64,000 bases of DNA from Corynebacterium bovis DSM 20582 = CIP 54.80. Its GTDB lineage: Bacteria; Actinomycetota; Actinomycetes; Mycobacteriales; Mycobacteriaceae. The stretch covers positions 1,736,001-1,800,000 of the forward strand of contig NZ_CP047187.1 of the NCBI RefSeq assembly GCF_030408615.1, in the 5' to 3' direction. Positions 55,102-63,566 of the stretch are shown here, one piece after another. Under the pieces are notes generated by a model. That model was given only the letters and a program-made list of their open reading frames with translations, made no database searches and was not told where the DNA came from. The translations under genes were made by a program, and so were the position numbers. How positions within the stretch are numbered: position 1 is the first letter of the stretch; each line of letters starts with the position of its first letter.

Positions 55102-55300
55102 GGTCAGCTCCTTTCCGGCCCACGTTCCCGTGGGATTGAGGTACGTGACTCCAGCGTAACGAAAAACGCCGGGGCACGTCGCGGGCGTCACCTCCGGACG
55201 GGTGCCGCCCGGGCGCCCCGGCGGCGGCTGCCCCGGGAGCCGCGGCCCCGCGACCCCGGCGGCGGCTGTCCCGGGACACGCTGCCCCGGGACCGGCGGAC

Positions 55301-56155
55301 CTAGGAGTAGTCGTAGAAGCCCTTGCCGGACTTCCGGCCGGTGTGCCCGGCCTGGACCATGCGGCGCAGCAGCGGCGGGCAGGCGTACGCCGGGTCGCCG
55401 AACTCCTCGAGCATGACGTCGGCGATGAACGCGCACGTGTCGAGGCCGACCATGTCGGCGAGCGTGAGCGGGCCCATCGGGTGGTTCGCGCCGAGCTTCA
55501 TGCCGGTGTCGATGTCCTCCTTCGTCGCGACCCCGGCCTCGACCATCCGCACGGCGGACAGGAGGTAGGGCACGAGGAGGAAGTTGACGATGAACCCGGA
55601 GCGGTCCTTCGCCCGGATCGCGGTCTTGCCCAGCGTCCCGGTCGCGTAGGACGTCACGCGCTCGATGACGGCCTCGTCGGTCGTCAGGGACGGGATGACC
55701 TCGACGAGCGGGAGGACCGGCACGGGGTTGAAGAAGTGGAGGCCGATGACGCGGCCGGGGTTGGCGGTCGCGGAGGCGATCGCCTGGATCGGGAGGGAGG
55801 AGGTGTTCGTGCAGAGCGCGGCGCCGGGGTCGGTGACGATCTCGTCGAGCTGCCGGAAGACACTCTCCTTGACCTCCTTGTTCTCGATGATCGCCTCCAT
55901 GACGATCTCGCGGTCGGCGAAGTCGGCGAGCTCGGTGGTGAAGGTCAGCCGGCCGAGGGCGGCGTCCCGGTCCTCCGCGGAGAGCTTCCCGCGGTCGACG
56001 GCCTTGGCGAGGGACTTCTCGATGCGGGCCCGCCCCGCGTCGAGAGCCTCCTGCTTGCCCTCCCAGACGAGGACGTCGCTGCCCGCCTTCGCCGCGACCT
56101 CCGCGATGCCGCTGCCCATCTGGCCGGCTCCGACAACTCCAACGCGCTGCACCAT
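55301..56155 (-). CDS. 3-hydroxybutyryl-CoA / 3-hydroxyacyl-CoA dehydrogenase
   Basis: A 284-residue NAD-dependent dehydrogenase of FadB2/Hbd type. The NAD site VGVVGAGQMGSGIAEVAA is at 5-22; the catalytic His is in GLHFFNPVPVLPLVE and the C-terminal domain has LGANHPMGPLTLADMVGLD. It interconverts 3-hydroxyacyl-CoA and 3-oxoacyl-CoA in the cytosol. AAGGAG lies 6 nt before the ATG at 56155. It is monocistronic by appearance, with 177 bp to the BCCT gene downstream in genome coordinates. Confidence 0.93.
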   Translation of the reverse strand: MVQRVGVVGAGQMGSGIAEVAAKAGSDVLVWEGKQEALDAGRARIEKSLAKAVDRGKLSAEDRDAALGRLTFTTELADFADREIVMEAIIENKEVKESVFRQLDEIVTDPGAALCTNTSSLPIQAIASATANPGRVIGLHFFNPVPVLPLVEVIPSLTTDEAVIERVTSYATGTLGKTAIRAKDRSGFIVNFLLVPYLLSAVRMVEAGVATKEDIDTGMKLGANHPMGPLTLADMVGLDTCAFIADVMLEEFGDPAYACPPLLRRMVQAGHTGRKSGKGFYDYS

Positions 56156-56332
56156 GTCTGTCTCCTTGTCGTCGTTGACGTTCCCGCCGTCGTCGGTCGG
56201 ACGGCGGCGGTGGGCGCGGAGGGCGGGCGCCGTCGCCCGCCGGTGTGGTCCACGCCACTGTGACACCCCCAGTGTAATGGGGACCCTGACGGGGCGTCGG
56301 CGGGAGGTGTCCGAGGGGGACGACGCCGCCCG

Positions 56333-58078
56333 TCAGCTGCCCGCGTCCCCGCGGTCCCCGTCGCCGTCGATGAGCTCCCCCTCGATGCGCAGGTCCCCGG
56401 GGATGACGATGGCCCCGTCGTCGTCGTACGTGATCCGCGGGAGCGCCCGGCCGTCATCGTCGTACCCGGGTGCGGGACGGGCCTCGTGCTCCTCCAGCTT
56501 CTCGGCCGTGTCCGTGAGGCCCCACTGGCGCGTCGACGGTTCCGGACGCGCCATGTAGTCGTCGTTCATCCCCTTGACCAGCGAGTACATCATGACCGCA
56601 CTCATGAGGAAGAACGGGAAGCCGATGATGATGACGACCTCCTGGAGGGCGTCGATGCCCCCGTCGGGGGCCATGACGAGGATGGCCGCGGCGACCGCGC
56701 CGATGAGCACCGCCCAGAGGATCCGGTAGCCCGTCGGCGTGCGGTCCTCCTCCCCCGCGGCGAACATGTCGTTGACCATCGCCGCGGAGTCGATGGACGT
56801 CACGAAGAACACCGCGACGACGACGAGGGCGAACACGCTGACCACACCGGTGAGCGGGAAGTGCTCGAGGAAGCCGAACAACGCGAAGGCCGTCTGGCCG
56901 TCGTCCACCACCGGCCCGCTGAGCGACCCCGGCTCCGTGCGCTCGATGTGGATGCCCGCGTAGCCGAAGACGGAGAACCAGACGATCGTGAAGACCGTCG
57001 GGAGGATGAGCACGCCGCCGATGAACTCGCGCACCGTCCGCCCGCGCGAGATCCGGGCGACGAACATGCCGACGAACGGCGACCAGCAGATCGTCCACGC
57101 CCAGTAGAACACCGTCCACCGGCCCTGCCAGCCGGGGTTGCGGTCGAGCGCGTCGGACCAGAACATGATCCGCGGCAGCCAGTCCGCGTAGATCGACGTC
57201 GCGTCCATCGTGCCGCGCAGGAGCATGAGCGTCGGCCCGGTGACGAGGATGAACACGAGCAGCACGAGCGCGAGGACGATGTTGACGTTCGACAGCAGCT
57301 TGATGCCCCGGTCGAGCCCCGCGGCGACCGACCACGACGCCGCGGCGACGATGACGACGATGACCGCGATCTCCACCCACGCCACGACCGGCGCCCCGAA
57401 CACGGACGCCAGCCCCTGGTTGATCTGCAGCGTGCCCAGGCCGACCGACACCGCGATGCCGAAGACCGTGCCGATGATCGCCAGGGCGTCGATGACCTTC
57501 CCCGGCCAACGGTAGATCCACCCACCGAGGACGGGTGCGAACACCGACGACAGCCGCGGCGGCAGGTTGCGCTTGTAGATGAAGTAGCCGAGGGCGAGGC
57601 CCGGCAGCGCGAAGAGGACCCACATGTGGATCCCGAAGTGGTACATGGTGAAGCCGACGGCCTCGTCCACCGCGGCGTCGGACATCGGCGGCACGTCCGC
57701 GAGCGGGGGGTTCGACGCATGGTTCAGCGGCTCGGCGACCCCGTAGAACATGAGCACCGACCCGAGGCCGCCGGCGAAGAGCATGGCGAACCAGCTGAGC
57801 AGGGAGTGCTCCGGGCGCTCCCCGTCCGCGCCGAGCCGGACCCGGCCGAAGTGGCTGACGAACAGGCCGAGGAGGAACAGCAGGGACAGCGAGACGCCGC
57901 CGATGTAGAGCCAGTTGAGGTTCGCGAGCAGCCAGCCCGCCCCGGCGGTGTAGACCGCCCGGGCGCGGTCGCCGAAGACGACGGTGAGGGCCACGAAGAG
58001 CACGGTGAACCCCGTGGACAGGCCGAGGACGAGGGGGTCGGGGCGCGGACGGCGCGTGGGTGGCGGGGCGTCGGTCAT
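56333..58078 (-). CDS. BCCT-family transporter with altered substrate cage
   Basis: A 581-residue, 12-TM betaine/carnitine/choline-type carrier. The family core is clear: GGLGSVLMFYGVAEPLNH (about 103-120) in TM3 and TVFYWAWTICWSPFVGMF (about 322-339) in TM8, then ARISRGRTVREF. Compared with BetP (from memory), Trp189 is Phe148, Tyr197 is Phe156 and Trp374 is Thr329, while Trp194 (153) and Trp377 (332) are kept. The aromatic box for quaternary amines is thus changed, so the substrate may differ. The C-terminal tail (about 510-581) is acidic, unlike BetP's basic sensor. GGAGG precedes the ATG at 58078. Confidence 0.9.
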   Translation of the reverse strand: MTDAPPPTRRPRPDPLVLGLSTGFTVLFVALTVVFGDRARAVYTAGAGWLLANLNWLYIGGVSLSLLFLLGLFVSHFGRVRLGADGERPEHSLLSWFAMLFAGGLGSVLMFYGVAEPLNHASNPPLADVPPMSDAAVDEAVGFTMYHFGIHMWVLFALPGLALGYFIYKRNLPPRLSSVFAPVLGGWIYRWPGKVIDALAIIGTVFGIAVSVGLGTLQINQGLASVFGAPVVAWVEIAVIVVIVAAASWSVAAGLDRGIKLLSNVNIVLALVLLVFILVTGPTLMLLRGTMDATSIYADWLPRIMFWSDALDRNPGWQGRWTVFYWAWTICWSPFVGMFVARISRGRTVREFIGGVLILPTVFTIVWFSVFGYAGIHIERTEPGSLSGPVVDDGQTAFALFGFLEHFPLTGVVSVFALVVVAVFFVTSIDSAAMVNDMFAAGEEDRTPTGYRILWAVLIGAVAAAILVMAPDGGIDALQEVVIIIGFPFFLMSAVMMYSLVKGMNDDYMARPEPSTRQWGLTDTAEKLEEHEARPAPGYDDDGRALPRITYDDDGAIVIPGDLRIEGELIDGDGDRGDAGS

Positions 58079-58638
58079 GGTGGTGTCCTCCGGGTGCGGG
58101 GTGGTGGGGCGGGGTGTGCGGGTCGGGGTGTGTGGGGTCGGGGTGTGTGGGGTCGGGGTGGGTGGGTCGGGGTGGGTGGGTCGGGTGGCGGATCAGGCCG
58201 GTCACGGCGGCACCGCGGACGCTGCGCAGACCGGGTCCACGGTCACCGCAGTGAGGCCGCAGAGACACCGCAGAGACACCGCAGTACCGGTCCAGGATTC
58301 TCCAATGATCGCTCCCTAGAGTCATTCTCATCGGTCGGACGACGAAAGGACACACAATACGACAGCTGCTTTCGTGGGTATGTCCCGCCGGGTCCTGTCA
58401 TTGAGGCCCTGAAGGATGTACCGGCATTCTCCTCTTGAAACGTCAGGGGATCTCCCCCGGACCCGCACGGGTCCGGGGGATGTCTCTGTTCCGGGCTCCC
58501 CGCCCACCGCACCGGGCCGGGCCTCCCCCCGAACGCACCCCCGCTGGGCCCGTCGACCCCGACACTTTCCGGGTACCCGCCGTTCACCACGGAACCTGGT
58601 GCCGTCATCCGCCGACCGGAGTGGTGTACTTGACAGCC
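58079..58638. other. Divergent intergenic region with G-rich array
   Basis: About 560 bp between the BCCT and POT genes. From about 58104 to 58186 the + strand is a tandem GGGGTGTGTGGGGTCG / GGGGTGGGTGGGTCG array able to form G-quadruplexes. From 58238 an ACCGCAGAGAC unit repeats. The part 58300-58440 is less GC-rich and may hold promoters. A strong hairpin lies at 58453-58480. Small frames here (58380-58412 and 58416-58646) lack convincing ribosome sites; no gene is supported. Confidence 0.5.
58453..58480 (+). terminator. Perfect 12-bp hairpin upstream of the POT gene
   Basis: TCCCCCGGACCC (58453-58464), loop GCAC, GGGTCCGGGGGA (58469-58480). It lies 158 bp before the POT start in a region with no gene upstream on that strand, so it could be an attenuator, the end of a small RNA or an mRNA-stability element. 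There is no long T tract. Confidence 0.45.
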
Positions 58639-60237
58639 ATGAGTGACGACAACGGTCCGCACACCGTCCCCTCGGGTGCCTCCCCGGCGGCACGCTCCAC
58701 CGGCCCGGGACGCACCGGACACACCACAGACTCCGGCACCACCGGCACCGGACGCACGTTCCTCGGCCACCCGTGGGGGCTGGCCACGCTCTCCGGCGTG
58801 GAGATGTGGGAGCGGTTCAGCTTCTACGGACTCCAGGGCATCCTCGCCTACTACCTGTACTACTCGGTGACCGCCGGCGGCCTCGGCATGGACAAGGAGG
58901 TCGCCCTGTCGATCGTCGGCGCGTACGGCGGCCTCGTGTACCTCACGAGCGTCGCCGGGGCGTGGGTCTCCGACCGGGTGCTGTCCGCCGAACGCAGCCT
59001 GTTCCTCTCCGCGGTGCTCATCATGATCGGGCACCTCAGCCTCTCCCTGCTGCCGGGGTACACCGGCCTCGGCGTCGGCCTGGCCTGCGTCGCGGTCGGC
59101 TCGGGCACGCTGAAGACGACGTCCCAGGTCGTCCTCGGCTCCTTCTACAGCGAGGACGACCCCCGGCGTGACGGCGGGTTCTCGATCTACTACGTCGGCG
59201 TGAACATCGGCGCGCTGTTCGGCCCGCTGCTCACCGGCACGCTCTGGGGCTGGCGCGGGTTCCACTGGGGCTTCGGCGCGGCCGCCCTGCTCATGTTCAT
59301 CGGCCTCGTCCAGTACACCCTCAACCGGCGCGGGATCATCGCGGAGGTCGGGCACACGGTGGCCAACCCGCTGCCCCGCCGCCAGTACCTCCCGTGGGGC
59401 GTGGGGGCGGTCGTCGTCGTGGCCGTCGTCGTCGCCGTCTTCGCCACCGGGCTCGTCCCCCTGTCGCAGCTCGCGACGTCCGCCGCGGTCGTCGCCCTCG
59501 TCGCGGCGGTCGTCCTGTGGGTGCAGATGCACCGCTCCCCGCTGGTCACCGCGCCGGAGCGGGCGAAGCTCGTGGGGTTCATCCCCATGTTCCTCGGCTC
59601 GGTCGTGTTCTGGACGGTCTACCAGCAGCAGTTCACCACCCTCGCGGTGTATGCCGACCAGCGGCTCAACCGGTCCGTGTTCGGCCACGAGGTCACCCCG
59701 ACCGTCGTGCAGTCGATCTCCCCGGTGTTCGTCATCGTCTTCGCCGGCGTCGCCGGGGCCCTGTGGACGCGCCTCGGTGACCGGCAGCCGACGTACCCGG
59801 TGAAGTTCGGCCTCGGCATCATCCTGTGCGGCGCGGCGATGCTCGTTCTCCTCCCGTTCGCGGGCGGGGCGGCGAACTCGACGCCCATGCTCGCCCTCGC
59901 CGTGCTCTTCCTCCTCTTCGTCTTCGGTGAGCTGCTCCTGTCCCCCGTGGGCAACTCCCTCGTCACCCGGCTGGCGCCGACGGCGTTCCCGACGCGCATG
60001 TTCGCGCTGTGGATGCTCTCCGTCAGCCTCGGCACCGCGCTGTCCGGCACCGTCGCCGGGTACTACGACCCGTCGGACGCCGGGGCGGAGCGGGCGTTCC
60101 TCCTCGTCATGTTCCTCGTCAGCGCCGTCGTCGGCGGGGTGCTCCTCGTGCTCGCCCGGCCGGTGAACCGGCTGCTCGCCGGCGGGCGGGCGGCGGTCGG
60201 CGCGGGCTCCGGCGCGGCGGGTCCGGACCGGCGGTGA
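58639..60237 (+). CDS. POT-family peptide:H+ symporter
   Basis: A 532-residue, 14-TM-type proton-dependent oligopeptide transporter of the PTR2 family. VEMWERFSFYGLQG carries the ExxERFxYG proton-coupling motif in TM1 (about 54-67); FSIYYVGVNIGALFGP (about 178-193) is the PTR signature. It imports di- and tripeptides. Residues 1-40 are Ser/Thr/Gly-rich and disordered. ATG 58639 is chosen for homology; a longer in-frame opening to 58435 is Pro/Arg-rich and unlikely. The stop overlaps the DUF1990 gene's GTG by 3 nt. Confidence 0.9.
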   Translation: MSDDNGPHTVPSGASPAARSTGPGRTGHTTDSGTTGTGRTFLGHPWGLATLSGVEMWERFSFYGLQGILAYYLYYSVTAGGLGMDKEVALSIVGAYGGLVYLTSVAGAWVSDRVLSAERSLFLSAVLIMIGHLSLSLLPGYTGLGVGLACVAVGSGTLKTTSQVVLGSFYSEDDPRRDGGFSIYYVGVNIGALFGPLLTGTLWGWRGFHWGFGAAALLMFIGLVQYTLNRRGIIAEVGHTVANPLPRRQYLPWGVGAVVVVAVVVAVFATGLVPLSQLATSAAVVALVAAVVLWVQMHRSPLVTAPERAKLVGFIPMFLGSVVFWTVYQQQFTTLAVYADQRLNRSVFGHEVTPTVVQSISPVFVIVFAGVAGALWTRLGDRQPTYPVKFGLGIILCGAAMLVLLPFAGGAANSTPMLALAVLFLLFVFGELLLSPVGNSLVTRLAPTAFPTRMFALWMLSVSLGTALSGTVAGYYDPSDAGAERAFLLVMFLVSAVVGGVLLVLARPVNRLLAGGRAAVGAGSGAAGPDRR

Positions 60238-60890
60238 CCGGCGTCACGGGCGACCCGGGCAACCCCGGCATCCCCGGCGTCACGGGCGACCCCGGCGTCA
60301 CGGGCGACCCCGGCGTCACGGGCGACCCCGGCATCCCCGGCGACCCACGCCTGACGTACCCGGCCGACCTCGTCGGCCGGTCGCTCGCCGGGGCGCTCGC
60401 CGCCCCCGACGCGCCGCCGCCGGACCGGCCCGGGTTCACCCGGGTCCACGCGACGGCGGTGCTCGGCCACGGCCGGGACGTGCTCCTCCGCGCGGCGGAC
60501 CGGGTCCTCGGCGGGGAGGTCCACCGCGCCGCCGGGGCCCCGCTGTGGACCGCCGACGCCCGCCCGGTCGCCGGCGGCGGCCGCCCCGTGGCCGTCGGGG
60601 ACGTCGTCACCGTGCACTTCCTCGGCACCCGGTCGCCCTGCCTCGTCCTCGACGTCCGCTCCCCGGCCGACGCCACCGGCACGTGGTTCTCCATGACGTA
60701 CGGCACGCTGCCGGGCCACCAGGAGTGCGGCGAGGAGACCTTCGCCGCCCGCCTCCTGCCGGACGGCACGGTCACCGGCACCGTCACGGCCGTGTCCCGC
60801 CCGGCGACGTGGCTGACCCGCCTCGGCGGCCCCGCCGCCCGGGCCGTGCAGCGCCGCATGGCCGCGCGCTACGTCCGCGCCATGCGCTGA
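60234..60890 (+). CDS. DUF1990-family protein with collagen-like N-terminus
   Basis: A 218-residue protein. Residues about 3-38 form twelve consecutive Gly-X-Y triplets (GVT, GDP, GNP, GIP and so on). The DUF1990 domain follows (about 40-218) with LTYPADLVGRS, RPGFTRVHATAVLGHGRDVLLRA and VGDVVTVHF. The domain's function is unknown; it is common in actinobacteria. The GTG at 60234 overlaps the POT stop; a start further inside, after the triplets, cannot be excluded but has no clear ribosome site. The triplets derive from an 18-bp tandem repeat that begins at the junction. Confidence 0.75.
   Translation: MTGVTGDPGNPGIPGVTGDPGVTGDPGVTGDPGIPGDPRLTYPADLVGRSLAGALAAPDAPPPDRPGFTRVHATAVLGHGRDVLLRAADRVLGGEVHRAAGAPLWTADARPVAGGGRPVAVGDVVTVHFLGTRSPCLVLDVRSPADATGTWFSMTYGTLPGHQECGEETFAARLLPDGTVTGTVTAVSRPATWLTRLGGPAARAVQRRMAARYVRAMR
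60240..60347. repeat. 18-bp tandem repeat encoding collagen-like triplets
   Basis: GGCGTCACGGGCGACCCC and variants repeat between the POT stop and the DUF1990 core; in frame each unit reads GVTGDP. Confidence 0.9.
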
Positions 60891-60928
60891 CCGGACGCGC
60901 TCCCCCGACCCCCCGCTCTCCCCCGACC

Positions 60929-60934
60929 TATGAT
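60929..60934 (+). promoter_or_regulatory. -10 box TATGAT of the SNF2-type helicase gene (leaderless)
   Basis: TATGAT ends 6 nt before GTG 60941. Confidence 0.6.
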
Positions 60935-60940
60935 GTGCCG

Positions 60941-63487
60941 GTGACATCCGGATTCACCGCAGCCCCCGCCTCCCCGGTCGAGACGCTCATCGCCTCCGTC
61001 CTCTCCGCCTGCCAGCACCGCGAGGCCACGGCGTGGCGGCTGGAGACGATCACCCGCGGCGCGACAGCGCCGACGCTCCTCGCCACCGACGAGGCCCGCG
61101 TCGTCGCCCTCACCCCCTCCCTCGAGACCGCCGCCTACCTCCACTCCCTCGACCCCGTGGCCACGGCCGCGCTCACCGGGCCGCTCCGCCGCGACCTCGA
61201 CGCCCTGCCGCTGCCCACCCCGGCGGAGTTCGCCCGCACGGCGGACCTCGCGCGGGCGGCGGCGTCGACCGGCCGGATCGCCCGCTGGTTCCGCGGCCCC
61301 GTCGAGGGCGACCGGGCGCTGGAGTGGATGCGCTCGCTCGACGTCGACGCGCTCCACCAGGCGTACAGCGGCATCGACGCCCGCCTCGGCTCCACGGACC
61401 GCAACGAGTGGGTCTACCTCGACATCGACCGCCACCGCCCCGCCGTCGCCGCCGACCTGCGCCGGACCACCGGCGCGGACGTCCACTGGGTCGACGCCGC
61501 GACCGTCGACGCCCACGCCGACGCGGTGGCCGCGCTCACCCGCGCCCTCGCGACGGCCGACCGCCTGGAGTCCGACGTCGCGACGGCGCTGCGCGCGGTC
61601 ACGGCCCGCCAGGCGGAGGCGGAGATCGCCCGCACGGACATCTCGGTGCTCGACACGGTGACGGGGTCCCGGCTGCGGCTCGGCGCCCTGCGCGGCCTGA
61701 CCCTCCGCCAGATCGCCGACGCGCGGCCCGAGGACCTCGAGCGCATCGACGGCGTCGGCGAGAAGACGGCGACGCAGTCCGTCGCCGCGGCCCGCGCGTA
61801 CATCCGTGACGTCGAGAACTCCCAGACCCCCGTCATCGACTACCGCGACAAGGGGCCCTCCACCCCCTACGTCCTCGCCCTCGCCCGGCTGCTCACGTTC
61901 CGGGACGCCCTGCGCGACGCACCCGAGGTGCCGCTCCACATCCCCCGGGTTCCGGAGGGCACGGCGGTGGCCGTCGCCGGGACGGTCCGGTGGCTCGGGC
62001 CCGACGACGTGCCGACGCTGCCCGACGTCGACGCGATGACGGCCGAGGACGCGTGGAACCTCTACGCCGTCCGCGCGGCGGACTTCCACGCCTGGGCCGG
62101 CGGCGGGGTGACCGGCGGCGACGTCCCGGAGGAGGTCGCCGAGCGCATCGCGGGGATCACGCTGCGCGGCACCCTCCACGCGTCCCTGCGCGGCTACCAG
62201 GCCTTCGGCGCGAAGTTCATCCTCGCGCAGCGCAAGGCCCTCATCGGTGACGAGATGGGCCTCGGCAAGACCCTCCAGGCCCTCGCCGCGATCGTCCACC
62301 TCGCCGCGACGCCGGAGGCCACGGGGGACGACGGACGCCTCCACGCGCTCGTCGTCTGCCCTCCCTCCCTGCGCATCAACTGGAGACGCGAGATCGAGCG
62401 CTTCACGGACCTCGACTGCCACGTCATCCACGGTGCCGACCGGGACGCCGCGTTCCACGCCTGGCGGCAGGGCGGCGGGGTGGCCGTCGTCGGGTTCCCG
62501 GAGATCCGGGACAACCCCCGGTACACGGACCCGGAGGAACCGGCCGACATCCTCGTCGTCGACGAGGCGCACCGGGCGAAGAACAGCCGGTCCCAGCAGT
62601 CGCAGGCCGTGCAGGCGATGACGGCGCTGTCGCCGTACGTCGCCTACCTCACGGGCACGCCCCTGGAGAACCGGGTCGACGAGTTCGTCACCCTCCTCAC
62701 CGCCCTCGACCCGGGGCTCACGCTCGACACGGTCCGGGCGGAGGGCTTCCGCACCGCCATCGCCGGCGTCTACCTGCGGCGCAACCAGGACGAGGTGCTC
62801 GACGAGCTGCCCCCGCTCGTCGACGTCGAGGAATGGGTCGACCCCACCCCGGAGGACCGGGAGCGGTACCGCGACGCCGTCGCCCGGGGCCACTTCGCGG
62901 ACATGCGCCAGGCGGCCTCCGCCCCGGGCAGCGCGAAGATGGAGCGGCTGCAGGAGCTTCTCGACGACGGCGCGGACGCGGGGAAGACCATCGTGTTCAG
63001 CTTCTTCCGCAGTGTCGTCGACGCGCTGCCGGGGATGCTGGGTGACCGGGCGTTCGGCCCCGTCGCCGGCGGGGTGTCCCACGCCGACCGGCAGCAGGCG
63101 GTGGACGACTTCACCGCCGCCGACCCGGGGGCGGTGCTCGTCTGCCAGATCACCGCGGCGGCCGAGGGGCTGAACATCCAGGCGGCGAACCGCGTCGTCA
63201 TCGTCGAACCCCAGCTCAACCCGGCGGTGGAGGCGCAGGCCGTGGCCCGCGCGCACCGCATGGGGCAGATCCGGACGGTCGAGGTCCACCGGCTGCTCAC
63301 CCCGGACTCCGTCGACGAGCGGCTCGTGGAGCTCCTCGCCGAGAAGCGGGCGCAGTTCGACCTGTTCGCCCGGGACTCGGCCGCCGCCGACGCGGCACCG
63401 GAGGCCGTCGACGTGTCCGAGGCCCGGCTCATCGAGCAGGTCATCGCGGAGGAACGGCGGCGGCTCGGCGAGCCGCCCCGGCTCTGA
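60941..63487 (+). CDS. SNF2-type DEAD/DEAH helicase with HhH-containing N-terminal region
   Basis: An 848-residue SF2 enzyme. The N-terminal 240 residues are not recognised; at about 245-285 a helix-hairpin-helix (ADARPEDLERIDGVGEKTA) suggests DNA binding. The SNF2-like motor has Walker A DEMGLGKT near 437, DEAH near 540 (VVDEAHRAKN), LTGTPLENR, and motif VI AVARAHRMGQ near 770. GTG 60941 lies 6 nt after TATGAT: leaderless. SNF2 proteins move along or remodel DNA-protein complexes; bacterial members occur in repair, transcription recycling and defence. No methylase, nuclease or other defence partner is adjacent, so it looks like a standalone housekeeping or repair protein. Confidence 0.85.
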   Translation: MTSGFTAAPASPVETLIASVLSACQHREATAWRLETITRGATAPTLLATDEARVVALTPSLETAAYLHSLDPVATAALTGPLRRDLDALPLPTPAEFARTADLARAAASTGRIARWFRGPVEGDRALEWMRSLDVDALHQAYSGIDARLGSTDRNEWVYLDIDRHRPAVAADLRRTTGADVHWVDAATVDAHADAVAALTRALATADRLESDVATALRAVTARQAEAEIARTDISVLDTVTGSRLRLGALRGLTLRQIADARPEDLERIDGVGEKTATQSVAAARAYIRDVENSQTPVIDYRDKGPSTPYVLALARLLTFRDALRDAPEVPLHIPRVPEGTAVAVAGTVRWLGPDDVPTLPDVDAMTAEDAWNLYAVRAADFHAWAGGGVTGGDVPEEVAERIAGITLRGTLHASLRGYQAFGAKFILAQRKALIGDEMGLGKTLQALAAIVHLAATPEATGDDGRLHALVVCPPSLRINWRREIERFTDLDCHVIHGADRDAAFHAWRQGGGVAVVGFPEIRDNPRYTDPEEPADILVVDEAHRAKNSRSQQSQAVQAMTALSPYVAYLTGTPLENRVDEFVTLLTALDPGLTLDTVRAEGFRTAIAGVYLRRNQDEVLDELPPLVDVEEWVDPTPEDRERYRDAVARGHFADMRQAASAPGSAKMERLQELLDDGADAGKTIVFSFFRSVVDALPGMLGDRAFGPVAGGVSHADRQQAVDDFTAADPGAVLVCQITAAAEGLNIQAANRVVIVEPQLNPAVEAQAVARAHRMGQIRTVEVHRLLTPDSVDERLVELLAEKRAQFDLFARDSAAADAAPEAVDVSEARLIEQVIAEERRRLGEPPRL

Positions 63488-63566
63488 GCCGCGGCGGGGT
63501 GCGCGGGGTGCGCGGGGCGGGAGGGGGTACGACGGGCGCCCGCGCGGCGCGGGCGCGACGGCGGTG

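Noticed and set aside
58380..58412. 10-codon leader peptide before the POT hairpin
   Set aside because: No ribosome site and no codon bias of an attenuator peptide.
58416..58646. 76-codon frame overlapping the POT start
   Set aside because: Pro/Arg-rich, GAAGG sits too close to its ATG, and it runs through the perfect hairpin; likely GC-driven.
60941..63487. Helicase as part of a defence island
   Set aside because: No methyltransferase, nuclease, Cas, toxin-antitoxin or other defence partner beside it; neighbours are transport, DUF1990 and an NAD(P)-binding protein.
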